DNA of 64,000 nt from Oreohelix idahoensis (Eukaryota; Mollusca; Gastropoda; Stylommatophora; Oreohelicidae). The position numbers were made by a program, and so were the translations under genes. Shown one piece after another: positions 10,996 through 23,319 of the stretch. Within the stretch, counting starts at the first letter, position 1. Each line of letters starts with the position of its first letter. The stretch covers positions 670,001 to 734,000 of the forward strand of contig JAMPIV010022926.1 of the NCBI GenBank assembly GCA_024509875.1, in the 5' to 3' direction. Below the pieces are notes generated by a model. That model searched no databases, was not told where the DNA came from, and was given only the letters and a program-made list of their open reading frames with translations.

Positions 10996-11070
10996 AGAAC
11001 ATGCACTAATGCAAGTTCCAAAACCAGTGATACACATAGATAAAATTACTTCCCACGCCTGCCAAGTACT

Positions 11071-12960
11071 CTAATTTTGATCACAGGGGTGCCTACTGAG
11101 GAAATCTGCACCGACATTCTGTGACCCCGGGATATATTCAATAATAAACTGATAAGGTTGCAACAATAAAGACCATCTTAACAATCTTGCGTTTTCATGC
11201 TTGGCCTGAGATAAGAACACTAGGGGCTGGTGATCCGTCTGGACCACAAAAGTCCTACCATACAGATAGATTTGGAACTTTTTTATAGCCCAGATTAACG
11301 CTAAACATTCTTTTTCGCTTGTGGAATATCCTTGCTCCGCTTTATTCAACTTGCGGCTTGCATAAGCGACTGGGTTCAGTTCCCCATTGGGTGACGAGGA
11401 CCTCTGCAACAGAGCCGCCCCCAGGCCTACATTACTTGCATCTGTTCTCACCACAAAGTCCTGAGTCAAATCAGGCAATTTGAGAATAGGCTTGCTAGTG
11501 AGTTTTTCCTTTAACTCTTGAAATGCCAATTCACATTGCGCAGACCAAACAATTTTATCTGGATTTCCTTTGCGAGTCAGATCAGTCAGAGGAGCACATA
11601 TAGTGTTAAAATTTTTGATATATTTTTGGTAAAACCCACATAACGACACGAATGATCGCACGTCTTTTTTTGTTTGTGGTCTAGGTGCTCTCTGCAGTTT
11701 TTCTAAGTTCTTGGGGTCAGGGGTCATGTTACCCTGATATACAGTATGTCCCAAGAATTCCAACTCTTTGCATCCAATACAACATTTTGTTGGTCTAGCA
11801 GTTAAGTTTGCTTCCCTAAGCCTATCAAATAACATATTCAGAGAGTTAATGTGTTCCTCAAATGTTTCTGTGGCGACAAGAATATCATCCATGAAATTCG
11901 TGACACATGGATTATTCAGGGGATCCAACAATTTGCGCATCATCCTAGAAAATACACTCGGAGCCTTTTTCAATCCGAATGGTAGCATGTTGAATTCATA
12001 ATGTCCTTCCGAGGTGCTAAAAGCTAAATAAGGTCTAACTTCAGGCTTCACTGGAATCTGGTAATAGCCTTTGCTAAGATCCACCTTCGAAAAGTATTTT
12101 GCCTTGTTCAATCTGGCAAATAACTGTTTTGTGTCTGGTAATGGATCCACTTGTCCTTCTGTGACAGCATTCAGTTTCCTGTAATCTATGCACAGTCTAT
12201 GTTCCCCAGACGGTTTCCTCAACAAAACTACACTGGAGCTAAAAGAAGATTCACTGTGTGAAATAATCCCTTCTTTCAACAAATAATCTATTTCCTCTTT
12301 CAATGCCTTCTCCTTCGCGAACGGAACAGAATAGGCTCTCATACAGATTGGGTTTGAGTCTACCAGCTTCATGTCATACTGTAGCAAATTTGTATGTCCT
12401 GGTTTATCTGTTAATACATCTGTATGTTCCTCCAGAACCTGTTGAACTCTCTCCCTCTGATTTTTAGTCAAGTGCTTACTGACTTTTACCTGTGCGGCTG
12501 TCTCACAGGGATGTAATGGGTATTCGTGTGAGGTGAATGGTTCCTTTTTCATTTTAGTTGCGATAGCCAAGGTCAGTAAGGGGGTGCTTTCCTGGAGTGG
12601 TCTGTCCGGATACTTCATTAAAAGGTTTACATGATATACCTTCTCCTTCCCCTTTTTGTCAATTTTATAGTTGGTTCTAGACACCTTCTCTAGAACCGTA
12701 TATGGACCTTGCCATCCAATTTGTAACTTATTCTGGCTGCCGGGTAGTAGAAGAAGCACCTTCTCTCCCACGGCTAATTCTCTGTCCTTTGCCTTCCTAT
12801 TAAAATACGCTGCATGTTTCTTCCTGGCTTGTCTCAAATTATCATTTGCCAGTTTCCATCCAGCTTTCAGACGAGTGGTCAGCTCGTTCACATATTGATA
12901 TGATGAGGTAACAGTCTCTTCTGCCCTCTCATCTGTCCAGGTCCTTAATAATCTACATCT
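11071..12960 (-). CDS. pol: Gypsy element 1 pol: integrase C-terminus, reverse transcriptase, RNase H
   Basis: An open frame of over 600 residues. Residues about 1-95 ('SYQYVNELTTRL', 'GEKVLLLLPG', 'GWQGPYTVLEKVS') are the C-terminal GPY/F part of a Gypsy integrase. RT follows: 'EEIDYLLKEGIISHSESSFSS', 'CIDYRKLNAVT', 'KVDLSKGYYQIP', 'LPFGLKKAPSVF' and the catalytic 'FMDDIL' near residue 345. RNase H follows, with 'RTDASNVGLGAALLQ', 'EKECLALIWAI' and 'TDHQPL', closing with 'ADFLSRHPC'. The stop lies 90 bp from the LTR, so nothing follows RNase H. The in-frame coding sense extends upstream of 12891 (a GTG codon) to about 12955. A one-base loss relative to element 2 separates it from the preceding frame. 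It probably encodes an intact RT-RNase H, expressed as part of a polyprotein. Confidence 0.92.
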   Translation of the reverse strand, partial: RCRLLRTWTDERAEETVTSSYQYVNELTTRLKAGWKLANDNLRQARKKHAAYFNRKAKDRELAVGEKVLLLLPGSQNKLQIGWQGPYTVLEKVSRTNYKIDKKGKEKVYHVNLLMKYPDRPLQESTPLLTLAIATKMKKEPFTSHEYPLHPCETAAQVKVSKHLTKNQRERVQQVLEEHTDVLTDKPGHTNLLQYDMKLVDSNPICMRAYSVPFAKEKALKEEIDYLLKEGIISHSESSFSSSVVLLRKPSGEHRLCIDYRKLNAVTEGQVDPLPDTKQLFARLNKAKYFSKVDLSKGYYQIPVKPEVRPYLAFSTSEGHYEFNMLPFGLKKAPSVFSRMMRKLLDPLNNPCVTNFMDDILVATETFEEHINSLNMLFDRLREANLTARPTKCCIGCKELEFLGHTVYQGNMTPDPKNLEKLQRAPRPQTKKDVRSFVSLCGFYQKYIKNFNTICAPLTDLTRKGNPDKIVWSAQCELAFQELKEKLTSKPILKLPDLTQDFVVRTDASNVGLGAALLQRSSSPNGELNPVAYASRKLNKAEQGYSTSEKECLALIWAIKKFQIYLYGRTFVVQTDHQPLVFLSQAKHENARLLRWSLLLQPYQFIIEYIPGSQNVGADFLSRHPCDQN

Positions 12961-14014
12961 GGACTTTTAAATTTTCATACTTATTTTTCATGGTACCCAT
13001 CGGGTCCTTTCCATTAGAAGCATTATAGTGAGGATTTTTCTTCCTAGAATCATCACTCACAAATCGACCACTACCAATTTTTTTCTTGGGTTTGTCTCCC
13101 CACTTTAGATTACTTAGGACAGATCTTCGCTCTCTTTTAGGTTCCTCCAGTTTATATAAGGCTGACCGAGGGATTGTCAGCTTATTCTGGGGTAAAATTA
13201 CTCTTTGTACTCGTCGCATAGTGGCCATGTTAATCCATTCAAGTGAAGACTGGGTGTGAAAAGGGGGCTCCCATTCCACTTTGTCTACTTTATGATAAGT
13301 ATTTTTCCTTCCAGGCCTAAGTTTGCCCCGTGGCGTTTCTAGGTCCTGCACATTTTTCCCCTTTGTGGGTGTTCCCTCATGAAATACGCCACATGCTTCT
13401 ACAAAGTTCTCAACGTCGACATTTACGTCGGGCCAATAGTATTTTCGAGCCACCTTTTGGCAGATGGTACCTATTTTCTCATGGTCTTCATCTTTTCCAA
13501 CATGTAAGCTCCTTATTAAATTTGCCCTATATACCTTGGGAAGAACCAACTGTCCGTGACCAGTGGATCTAGTTCCTGTCTTCCTGTATAGCAATTTGTT
13601 CTTCATAAAATACTCTCCCTTGCTTGGAGGTGTGTGGCATTTGGGCAATTTTTTAAAACATGGCTTGAGTGTCCTATCCTCAGCCTGCGCCTTCCTCATC
13701 TCTTCTGGATGAGCATTTATAGGTTCACCTTCTTCCTCCTTTTTCTGTGACCTGGTCTGCACTGTCGCCATGATCACAGGTCTCTCGGGATTCCCCAAGA
13801 AGACGTATCTACACCCCAATATCAGAGGGTAGATTGGTTCATCTATCACTGCTGCTCTGATTTCTCCTTCCACATAGCGAGTTTTCACCGTTATCCTTGC
13901 GATGGGAAGTGTCATGAGTGGTATGTCCTTAGTCGCCCCTAGTATTTCCACTGTTTCTGTGGTATACTGACTTGGGTCCACTAGGCTAGACTTCACAACT
14001 GAATCATAATTCAA
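12953..14014 (-). CDS. Gypsy element 1: protease end, integrase zinc-binding domain and unidentified module
   Basis: The frame starts in protease-like sequence ('IPLMTLPIARITVKTRY', 'IYPLILGCRYVFLG'). After a linker comes an integrase zinc-binding-like domain ('LVLPKVYRANLIRSLH', 'DEDHEKIG', 'KYYWPDVNVDVENFVEACGVFH', about residues 160-225), where the usual second cysteine is replaced so that the end is C-x3-H. The next 110 residues, including 'EWEPPFHTQSSLEWINMATM' and 'PKKKIGSGRFVSDDS', match no integrase core: I see no DDE residues or 'HP-TNG' type motif. The same module occurs in element 2. The upstream part of this frame lies beyond the inserted LINE, at 15310-15990. Confidence 0.75.
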   Translation of the reverse strand: MNYDSVVKSSLVDPSQYTTETVEILGATKDIPLMTLPIARITVKTRYVEGEIRAAVIDEPIYPLILGCRYVFLGNPERPVIMATVQTRSQKKEEEGEPINAHPEEMRKAQAEDRTLKPCFKKLPKCHTPPSKGEYFMKNKLLYRKTGTRSTGHGQLVLPKVYRANLIRSLHVGKDEDHEKIGTICQKVARKYYWPDVNVDVENFVEACGVFHEGTPTKGKNVQDLETPRGKLRPGRKNTYHKVDKVEWEPPFHTQSSLEWINMATMRRVQRVILPQNKLTIPRSALYKLEEPKRERRSVLSNLKWGDKPKKKIGSGRFVSDDSRKKNPHYNASNGKDPMGTMKNKYENLKVQM

Positions 14015-14028
14015 ACCTGTAACATATA
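13941..14028. repeat. Left copy of 88-bp target duplication
   Basis: It is identical to 15365-15452 except for one base (T at 14011, C at 15435). The two copies flank the inserted LINE. Confidence 0.95.
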
Positions 14029-15344
14029 TGATCTTCTCTCTCCGCCAGCTTCAGGAAAAATCAAGAGAGCAGAAAAGACCACTATATATCGCCTTTATAG
14101 ACCTCACAAAAGCATTCGACCTGGTTAGTAGGGATGGACTCTTTAAAATCCTCCTGAAAATAGGCTGCCCTTCTAAAATGCTGGAAATGATAAAGTCATT
14201 CCATGACGACATGAAGGGAACAGTCCAATATGCTGGAAGCACGTCACAGCCCTTTGATATACGAAGTGGCGTTAAACAAGGCTGTGTTCTGGCTCCGACC
14301 CTCTTCGGAATCTTCTTTGCCTTACTCTTGAAACATGCATTCAGAGATGCAACTGAAGGAATATGCCTTCACACTAGGTCAGATGGCCGTCTGTTTAGTC
14401 TTTCAAGGCTGAAGGCAAAAACAAAAATCAGAAGGGTCACTATAAGAGACTTGTTGTTCGCTGATGATGCTGCAGTCGTCACTCAAAGCCAACAGGAGCT
14501 TCAGAGCTTGATGAATCGCTTCACTAAAGCATGCAAGGACTTTGGCCTCACAATAAGTCTAAAGAAAACGAATGTGCTGAGTCAGGATGTGGGTGCTGCT
14601 CCAGTTATCACTATCGATAACTATGAATTGGCAGTGGTGCACCACTTCACATACCTAGGGTCTACCATCAATGACAAACTCTCACTGGATACAGAAATCG
14701 ACAGCCGCATTGGCAAAGCTGCAGCTACCTTTGCCCGCTTCACATCGCGTGTTTGGGGAAACTCTAAACTCACAATGAAGACCAAAGCTGCGGTATATAA
14801 TGCCTGCGTCACCAGCACACTCCTATATGGCAGCGAGACCTGGACGACCTATGCTAAGCAAGAAAAAAGGCTCAATACCTTCCATTTGCGGTGTCTACGC
14901 CGCATCCTCGGCATCTCGTGGAAAGATAAAGTGACAAATGTCGAGGTGTTGTCACGTGCTGGCCTTCAAAGTATGTATACGCTTCTTAGACAGCGCAGAC
15001 TTCGCTGGCTTGGCCATGTTCGCCGCATGGAAGATGGTCGCATCCCAAAAGATATCTTCTACGGACAATTAGCAGATGGCAAGAGAACAGTTGGGCGACC
15101 ACAGCTGAGGTTCAAAGATGTGTGCAAGAGAGATATGAGGGCACTGGACATGGATCCAGCAACATGGGAGGATGAAGCTGCCGATCGCACTAAGTGGCGA
15201 TGCTATTTACGGCGCCACCTCAGATTGGGCGAAGAGAGGCTCACACAAGAAGCAGAGGTGAGGAGAAAACGTCGAAAGGAGCACCAGGAAAATAAGCAGC
15301 TGAGGGCGTTCACCTCAGGGGCGCATTCCCATGGTCAGTTATGA
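14028..15344 (+). pseudogene. LINE C reverse transcriptase, truncated at the 5' end
   Basis: The 438-residue frame begins within RT ('IFSLRQLQEKSREQ', then 'YIAFIDLTKAFDLVSR', the first catalytic aspartate block). It continues through 'IRSGVKQGCVLAPTLFGIFF' near residue 83, 'LLFADDAAVV' near residue 142 (catalytic aspartates) and 'LTISLKKTNVL'. The post-RT region has 'FTYLGSTIN', 'LYGSETWTTYAKQEKRL', 'RLRWLGHVRRMEDGRIPKDI' and 'GRPQLRFKDVCKRD', and closes at a TGA 20 bp before the tail. The endonuclease, ORF1 and the first RT blocks are missing, so it cannot transpose by itself. The codon at 14028 reads as a start only by chance; it lies on the insertion junction. Confidence 0.92.
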
Positions 15345-15364
15345 CTGAAGGGGCTATTATTATT
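14029..15364 (+). mobile_element. LINE family C inserted in Gypsy element 1
   Basis: A 5'-truncated non-LTR retrotransposon on the opposite strand to its host. It is flanked by an 88-bp duplication of Gypsy sequence and ends in a short (ATT)n tail at 15353-15364. Its frame remains open for 438 residues, and the near-identity of the flanking repeats shows it is young. Other family members are 47355-47530 (fragment) and 63466-63905 (diverged, minus strand). Confidence 0.95.
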
Positions 15365-15452
15365 AGTATTTCCACTGTTTCTGTGGTATACTGACTTGGG
15401 TCCACTAGGCTAGACTTCACAACTGAATCATAATCCAAACCTGTAACATATA
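15365..15452. repeat. Right copy of 88-bp target duplication
   Basis: See 13941-14028. The Gypsy protease frame continues from here. Confidence 0.95.
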
Positions 15453-16729
15453 GGCACCTTATGGTGACCCCATTACAAATAACATCCTCACAAACTGGGG
15501 GGTGATAAGGTTCCTGCTGTCCATTAGGATTAACCTTTAATCTTTGTTTCCCCGATTTCATTGCAGCAATGTTTGAAGGTTTCCTTTTACAAAATTCGGT
15601 GTTATGGTTGTCTTTCTTACACCATTTGCACCATCTCTTTCCTTGGTTAAACGGTATTCTTTCATTATATTTTTGGTCATTGAACTGTGAGTTTCTATCA
15701 CGATAATCATTTCTTGGCCTATCAAAGTTTGTCCTGCCTTTATTACCTTGTTCTCTGGTATCAAATTTACTAAATTGCTGTGGGGCTTTAAAATTTTCTA
15801 TGTGCTTCTTTGTAGTGCCACTTACCTCTGCCTGGGCTGCCTGATACCTCTCAGCGACATTTAAAACCTCCCCAACCTCTCTGCACCTTGTTCCATGAGA
15901 AATTTTCTCAGGTCTGGAGCCATGGACTCTCTTAATTGCTCTATCATGATCATCTCTTTGAGATCTTGGGTCTTCCCCAGAGCAGTCCATTTCTCCAAAT
16001 AGGTTTCCAGTCTGGCAGAGAATTGGTGGTATGTCTCCCCAGACAACAGTTTGGCATTTCTAAACTTCTTACGATAAAATTCACCATTCTTTTCATATCT
16101 CAATAACAAAGCCTGCTTTAGCATATCATAATTGTCTTGGTCGTCTCTATGCATCTTAGCAAAAACTTCATAAGAAGTACCTCTAAGCCCCTAGGATAAC
16201 TTAAGACTCCACCTCTCTCTCTCTAACCCATACGTAGTAGCTAATAGTTCGAATCTACTGAGGTACCCCTCGATGTCATCGTCTTTCTCAACAAAATGGT
16301 CTAAATGAAACCCCATAGCTGAGGTTGAGGCTCCCTGACTAGGCGTGGCATCTGAGGGAAAGGGGCTGGCACCATTTTCAGGAGCATGGCCTTGTACTTC
16401 CAGCTCCCTTAGTCGTAATTCGTGCTCCCTTTGCAATCTTCTATCTTCTGCTTCCCTTTCGGCAGTCAATCTCTTTTCTTCTGCCTCTTTTTGATGTCGT
16501 TTTTCTTCTGCCTCCAATGCCCTAGCCTCCTTGTCAGCCTCAATCTGCAGCCTCTTAAGTTCTTTATCAGCCTCAATTTGTAACCTATCTCTTCAGCTAA
16601 CCTCCTATCTTCCCTTTCAATATACTTGTCACATTCTGAAGTTACATACTGAATTAAACCTTGACCCTCCATATTCATCTCCTTCGCCGTCAGCACAGCA
16701 GCCGATCTAAATTTTGCTAGATCTGCCAT
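15453..16729 (-). pseudogene. gag: Gypsy element 1 gag
   Basis: The frame starts at an ATG at 16729 ('MADLAKFRSAAV'), conserved in element 2. An N-terminal charged, probably coiled-coil stretch rich in Glu, Arg and Lys runs to about 16400. The capsid-like region ('FHLDHFVEKDDDIEGYLSRFE', then 'SGETYHQFSARLETYLEKW', 'LKEMIMIEQLRESMAPDLRKF') resembles the SCAN fold, which is known to descend from the gag of Gmr1-like Gypsy elements. A zinc knuckle of the form C-x2-C-x4-H-x4-C lies near 15590-15635. Breaks: a frameshift near 16590, a CAG-to-TAG stop at about 16190-16192, and a one-base loss near 15885. The product would be structural Gag, binding the element's RNA in virus-like particles. Confidence 0.85.
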
Positions 16730-16945
16730 ACTCTAACACACAAATTAACAATGACTAAGGTAAATTTCAAGTATATAATGACTAAGGTAATATATTAATT
16801 AATTAATTAATTACCACTGGCTGTGAAGATTCATCAACTTTTATTTTCCACTTTTTATTTTAAGGGATACTTTTAAATTTATTCCCTTATGCCCCCATTA
16901 GTTTAATTCGCAGACCAGGAGACCCTAATATCTTTGATAAACTTA
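16730..16945. other. Leader between primer site and gag of Gypsy element 1
   Basis: Non-coding leader with a (TTAA)n tract near 16793-16812. Confidence 0.6.
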
Positions 16946-16964
16946 ATCCCCGGACAAGACCCCA
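16946..16964 (-). promoter_or_regulatory. Primer-binding site of Gypsy element 1 (tRNA-Pro-like)
   Basis: On the element's strand, TGGGGTCTTGTCCGGGGAT lies 5 bp after the 5' LTR. It resembles the tRNA-Pro-complementary site of known retroelements, with two substitutions and one extra base. Element 2 has a related sequence at the same spacing. The tRNA identity is an inference. Confidence 0.55.
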
Positions 16965-16969
16965 ATATT

Positions 16970-19234
16970 TGTAGTGGTTTTTGATGTTATTGTATGGTTG
17001 TTATGTTACCTAGTGTACTGGATGAGGTCAGCTGTGAAGGCTCCTGAGATAAAAGTTTATGTGAGTTACAGAAGGCCCTTCTGCTACCACTTACGACCTC
17101 AAACAGACCTATTCTCCTATAATGAGTGTTAGCTACGTTAAAAGTCTAGGGTACTGAAATGTAATGTGTAGGTAATAAAATACACAGACACACACATGTA
17201 ATTAATAAGTCTAATAATAATAATAATAAACTCTATAATACACTGAACTAACACTGGCTGTCAAAGTTTAAGTTTAAAAATTTTTTTAATTTATTAGTCC
17301 TGAACCAATTGTTTCTTTTGGTCAGAACATATGAAATGATAGGTATTTATCAATGAAATGCATATATATATATTGCATAATCAAATATAACTTTTGTACA
17401 TAGGTATATTATTACAATGGTTAATATTAATGGTATCTACAATGTCTTGGGAAAAACTAGCACTGGATGTTTAGTTGGGGTGGCGTCATCATGCCCAATC
17501 TATGGTTACAAAGTTCAGTTTCCTGGACATATGGACTGGTGGTAATCTTTAATCACAAGATTTATTTCTTTATTTGATGGTGGAAATAGTTTATGAATCT
17601 CCAGCAGGCCAGGTTTGCACTTTACTGGCCTGTAATGATGTAGTCCAGAATTCTTGTGGCCCACTCCTCTCAGTAGCTGGAGTAAAATGTTAGGCTGCAC
17701 AGACACCCAGTTTTGTACTTCTACAAAAGCAATCTGGCACAATCGTAGTGCCAGATCAGAAACTCTGAAACAAAATTTGTGCCATGTGTCAGTACTCTAT
17801 TTACTGCGCCACTCTTACACACAACACCACAAAACAACATTACACAGACTGGGTCAGATCTCTCTGACCAACGTAACACATCTCACCCAGTTGTTATCAA
17901 TTAGTACCAGTTTCCCAAGACTGCATTGCATCCGAAATATGTTCAATAGTTTCCTCTTCTATTCAATAAGGTGGGTAATATGTTCCCACTGATGTCAATA
18001 ATAGATCCGCCTTCCATAGTCTTAGATAGGTTTTCATATATTATTAGTTTGTCTCTAGGCCCTGGACTGCTGCTGGGGACCTAGAGCAAGCACTTACTTG
18101 TCATAATCATTTTTCATGATATGGCAGTATCAATCACTCAAAATATTAAAATAAACAAGATAAATGCTTTTTTCCTTACCACAATTCAGAATTGAGAACA
18201 CAGTTACTTAGGACTAGCAAAACTCAGCTGAGCTGCTGGCTAGATTAGGGCGTCCCACTGATTTTTATTTAATAATTCCGGGAAATCACCTCTAGCAGTC
18301 AAGAACTGTGTTACTGGACAGTCTTATATCAAATGGCACAAGTGTGCGTCTCTTTCTCAATAATATGAATACTTCTGTCCAATCAACGAACTTCCCCTCT
18401 AACTTTTTTCAAATATTCAAACCAAAAGTCAAATTTCAGTCAAATCTCAGTCAAGTGTGTATTATTTTCTGTTGGTCCGTCTGTCTCTACTTGGCTTTTC
18501 ACAAAATACACTTGTTTTTTGGACAAACTACATGCAAAAACTGCACAAACCCCCCCCCCCCCCCCTAAGTTATTTTTAGCTTCTATCCTCCGACTTTGCC
18601 CCTCTAGTTCATTGCAGTTTGATTTTTGCATTTTTAGTCTCAAGGACGTCAAAATGTAACTTTAGTGAAAGTATGCACAAAAAACTGTTCGCTAGTCTGA
18701 TTGGAACAATACGGTCTTTCGTCAATATCTTCCGTGTTATCTGTCCGTCTGTATAATTAAAAGTATATTATTTGTCAGCTTAAGATGGGCTATCAAACTA
18801 GCTAGGTTTTATTTTCATAACTTTATTATTAAAGAAAAACCTACTTTTCTCAAGGTTATTTTTTTTTAAATTTGTTTTGAACCTTCGGGTATGGCATTTG
18901 CCGCTATATTCAAACAAAACAACTAATTATGGTAAAACGTCTAAGATACGTCTGTTTCGAATAAGAGCTAAGGTCTTTTTGCTTTTTTAGATTCAAACAC
19001 GTGTTCCGACCGTCATATTTTTTCCCTTTTATCTCCGTTTCCCCTCCCGTCTAAAAGGGTAAACCGTTTCGTCTGCATGTCTAACTAGTTAGTTTCAATG
19101 GCGGTAGAAAGCGCTGGCGTAGGCGAGAATGTATCCTCGTATCTTACGTATAATTTTATCCCTACATGTTATCTTACCCGTTATCTTTATAATTGGAGGT
19201 ATTTTAACGTTGTATCACTGTATTTTTCACCACA
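16970..19234 (-). repeat. Gypsy element 1, 5' LTR
   Basis: It is 2265 bp and is followed at 19235-19239 by TCAGG, the right copy of the target duplication. Differences from the other LTR are mainly single bases and homopolymer lengths. Confidence 0.95.
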
Positions 19235-19239
19235 TCAGG

Positions 19240-22085
<2,846 letters not shown>

Positions 22086-22093
22086 AGTTAGAC

Positions 22094-22264
22094 CAGGGGT
22101 TCTCAATCTTTGTTTTCACCCCCCCCCCCCCTTTCTGAGTCTCATTTACCTCTGTGGCCCCCCTCATAGTCACTGGAAAAAGGTACTTTCCCATCTTACT
22201 GTAGCCCCTTAGAAATATGGTATGGCTTCCCTGGGGGCCATAGAGCTCACGTTAAGAACCACTG
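22094..22264. mobile_element. hAT-type MITE
   Basis: This 171-bp element has ends CAGGGGTTCTCAA and TTAAGAACCACTG (imperfect inverted repeats of the common hAT type). It is flanked by an exact 8-bp duplication AGTTAGAC (22086-22093 and 22265-22272). It contains a poly(C) run and has no coding sequence, so it depends on a hAT transposase elsewhere. Confidence 0.92.
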
Positions 22265-22529
22265 AGTTAGACAGTGTTCCCAACCTGTTTTACTTTTCCG
22301 TCACGTTTAAATGGCTTTCAAAATTCCACATCAGAATATAATATTTAAGTGGGTGTGTATGGCAAATATTTTAAAACATCGTTGCAATCATAAGACAACA
22401 CCGTCTAATTTTGTTGTGATGGAGTGTGTAAATGATGATAACTCAACCTATTATGTGCAAAATTGTACGTATGAGATTCATTCCTAATATTTCACAATAA
22501 TATATAATTGTTTAAACCATTGTGTGGTG

Positions 22530-22625
22530 CCTAGTTGGCAGGGAGGATAGCGTGATTCGCTTGCGAAGCTAGACTGTGGTGCCGTTCGAAACGTCCTGGG
22601 TTCGATTCTCCAGTAAGCCACTCGC
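22530..22625 (+). repeat. tRNA-derived SINE fragment (tentative)
   Basis: A B-box-like GGGTTCGATTCTC lies near 22598-22611, about 55 bp after a weak A-box-like stretch. Only the tRNA-like head is suggested; no SINE body was recognised. Confidence 0.35.
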
Positions 22626-22768
22626 TTCTGTTGTTTTTTCTGTTATCTAGTTTTCTACTTCTTTATTTCATACGAGTGCCTGAAACATACCTCTATGTGT
22701 GTAATATTTATTTATTTACTGTGGTGTATTATGCCTGGCGTCACGGCACACTAGATATCCGCGGGACA

Positions 22769-23097
22769 TGGAACGGTGGTTGCGTTGTATTAAATTAGAG
22801 TGAGCGTTGAAGTACAATATTCTCACAAATACACAGATCTGACATACATACATACATAGAGCGTATTAATAGCACAAAGATTATAGATTTCAAAACAGTT
22901 TTATTTACACAACTACTGAGATGGCAGGTACACGGAATGGTGGTTGCGTTGTATTAAATTAGAGTGAGCGTTGAAGTACAATATTCTCACAAATACACGG
23001 ATCTGACATACATACATACAAACATAGAGCGTATTAATAGCACAAAGATTAGAGATTTCAAAACAGTGTTATTTACACAACTACTGAGATGGCAGGT
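22769..23097. repeat. Tandem duplication of a 164-bp unit
   Basis: Two adjacent units start at GGAACGGTGG (22770) and GGAATGGTGG (22934). Each contains TGGTTGCGTTGTATTAAATT and ends in GAGATGGCAGGTA. They differ at only a few sites, including a CATA copy-number change. No coding sense is seen. Confidence 0.92.
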
Positions 23098-23277
23098 ATG
23101 GTTGTGACAGAAGCTCCGATAGCGTGTTGATGTTCTCTGTTGTGGGCAGAAAACAGACATATAAACAAGACAATCAGTAGTATTTCATCTCAAACTTATG
23201 AATACACAATAAACATACACTACATATTGTCTTATCTTGGTTGGGGTGAAATATGCCTTCTTGTTAGATTCACACCA

Positions 23278-23316
23278 CCCATAGTGTGCCGACGGTCAAG
23301 AAAATATGGGCCTAAC
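23278..23316 (+). repeat. Tail fragment of the SINE seen at 61288
   Basis: About 35 bp (GTGTGCCGACGGTCAAGAAA and on to GGGCCTAAC) match the 3' end of the SINE at 61288-61508. Confidence 0.6.
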
Positions 23317-23319
23317 ACT

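Larger units (their letters stand above)
8718..19234 (-). mobile_element. Gypsy element 1 (Gmr1-like), full length, interrupted by a LINE
   Basis: A Ty3/Gypsy LTR retrotransposon on the minus strand. Two 2.26-kb direct repeats (8718-10981 and 16970-19234) begin TG and end CA on the element's strand and are flanked by TCAGG at 8713-8717 and 19235-19239. Order on the minus strand: 5' LTR, primer site, gag with a zinc knuckle, protease region, integrase zinc-binding domain, an unidentified module, integrase C-terminal GPY domain, RT, RNase H, polypurine tract, 3' LTR. A LINE is inserted at 14029-15364. No integrase catalytic core is visible. I found only about ten differences between the LTRs by eye, so insertion was recent, although gag is broken. 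Confidence 0.95.

Noticed and set aside
16946..16964. Firm assignment of the primer tRNA as tRNA-Pro
   Set aside because: Similarity is good but not exact, and the tRNA set of the species is unknown; it is kept only as 'Pro-like'.
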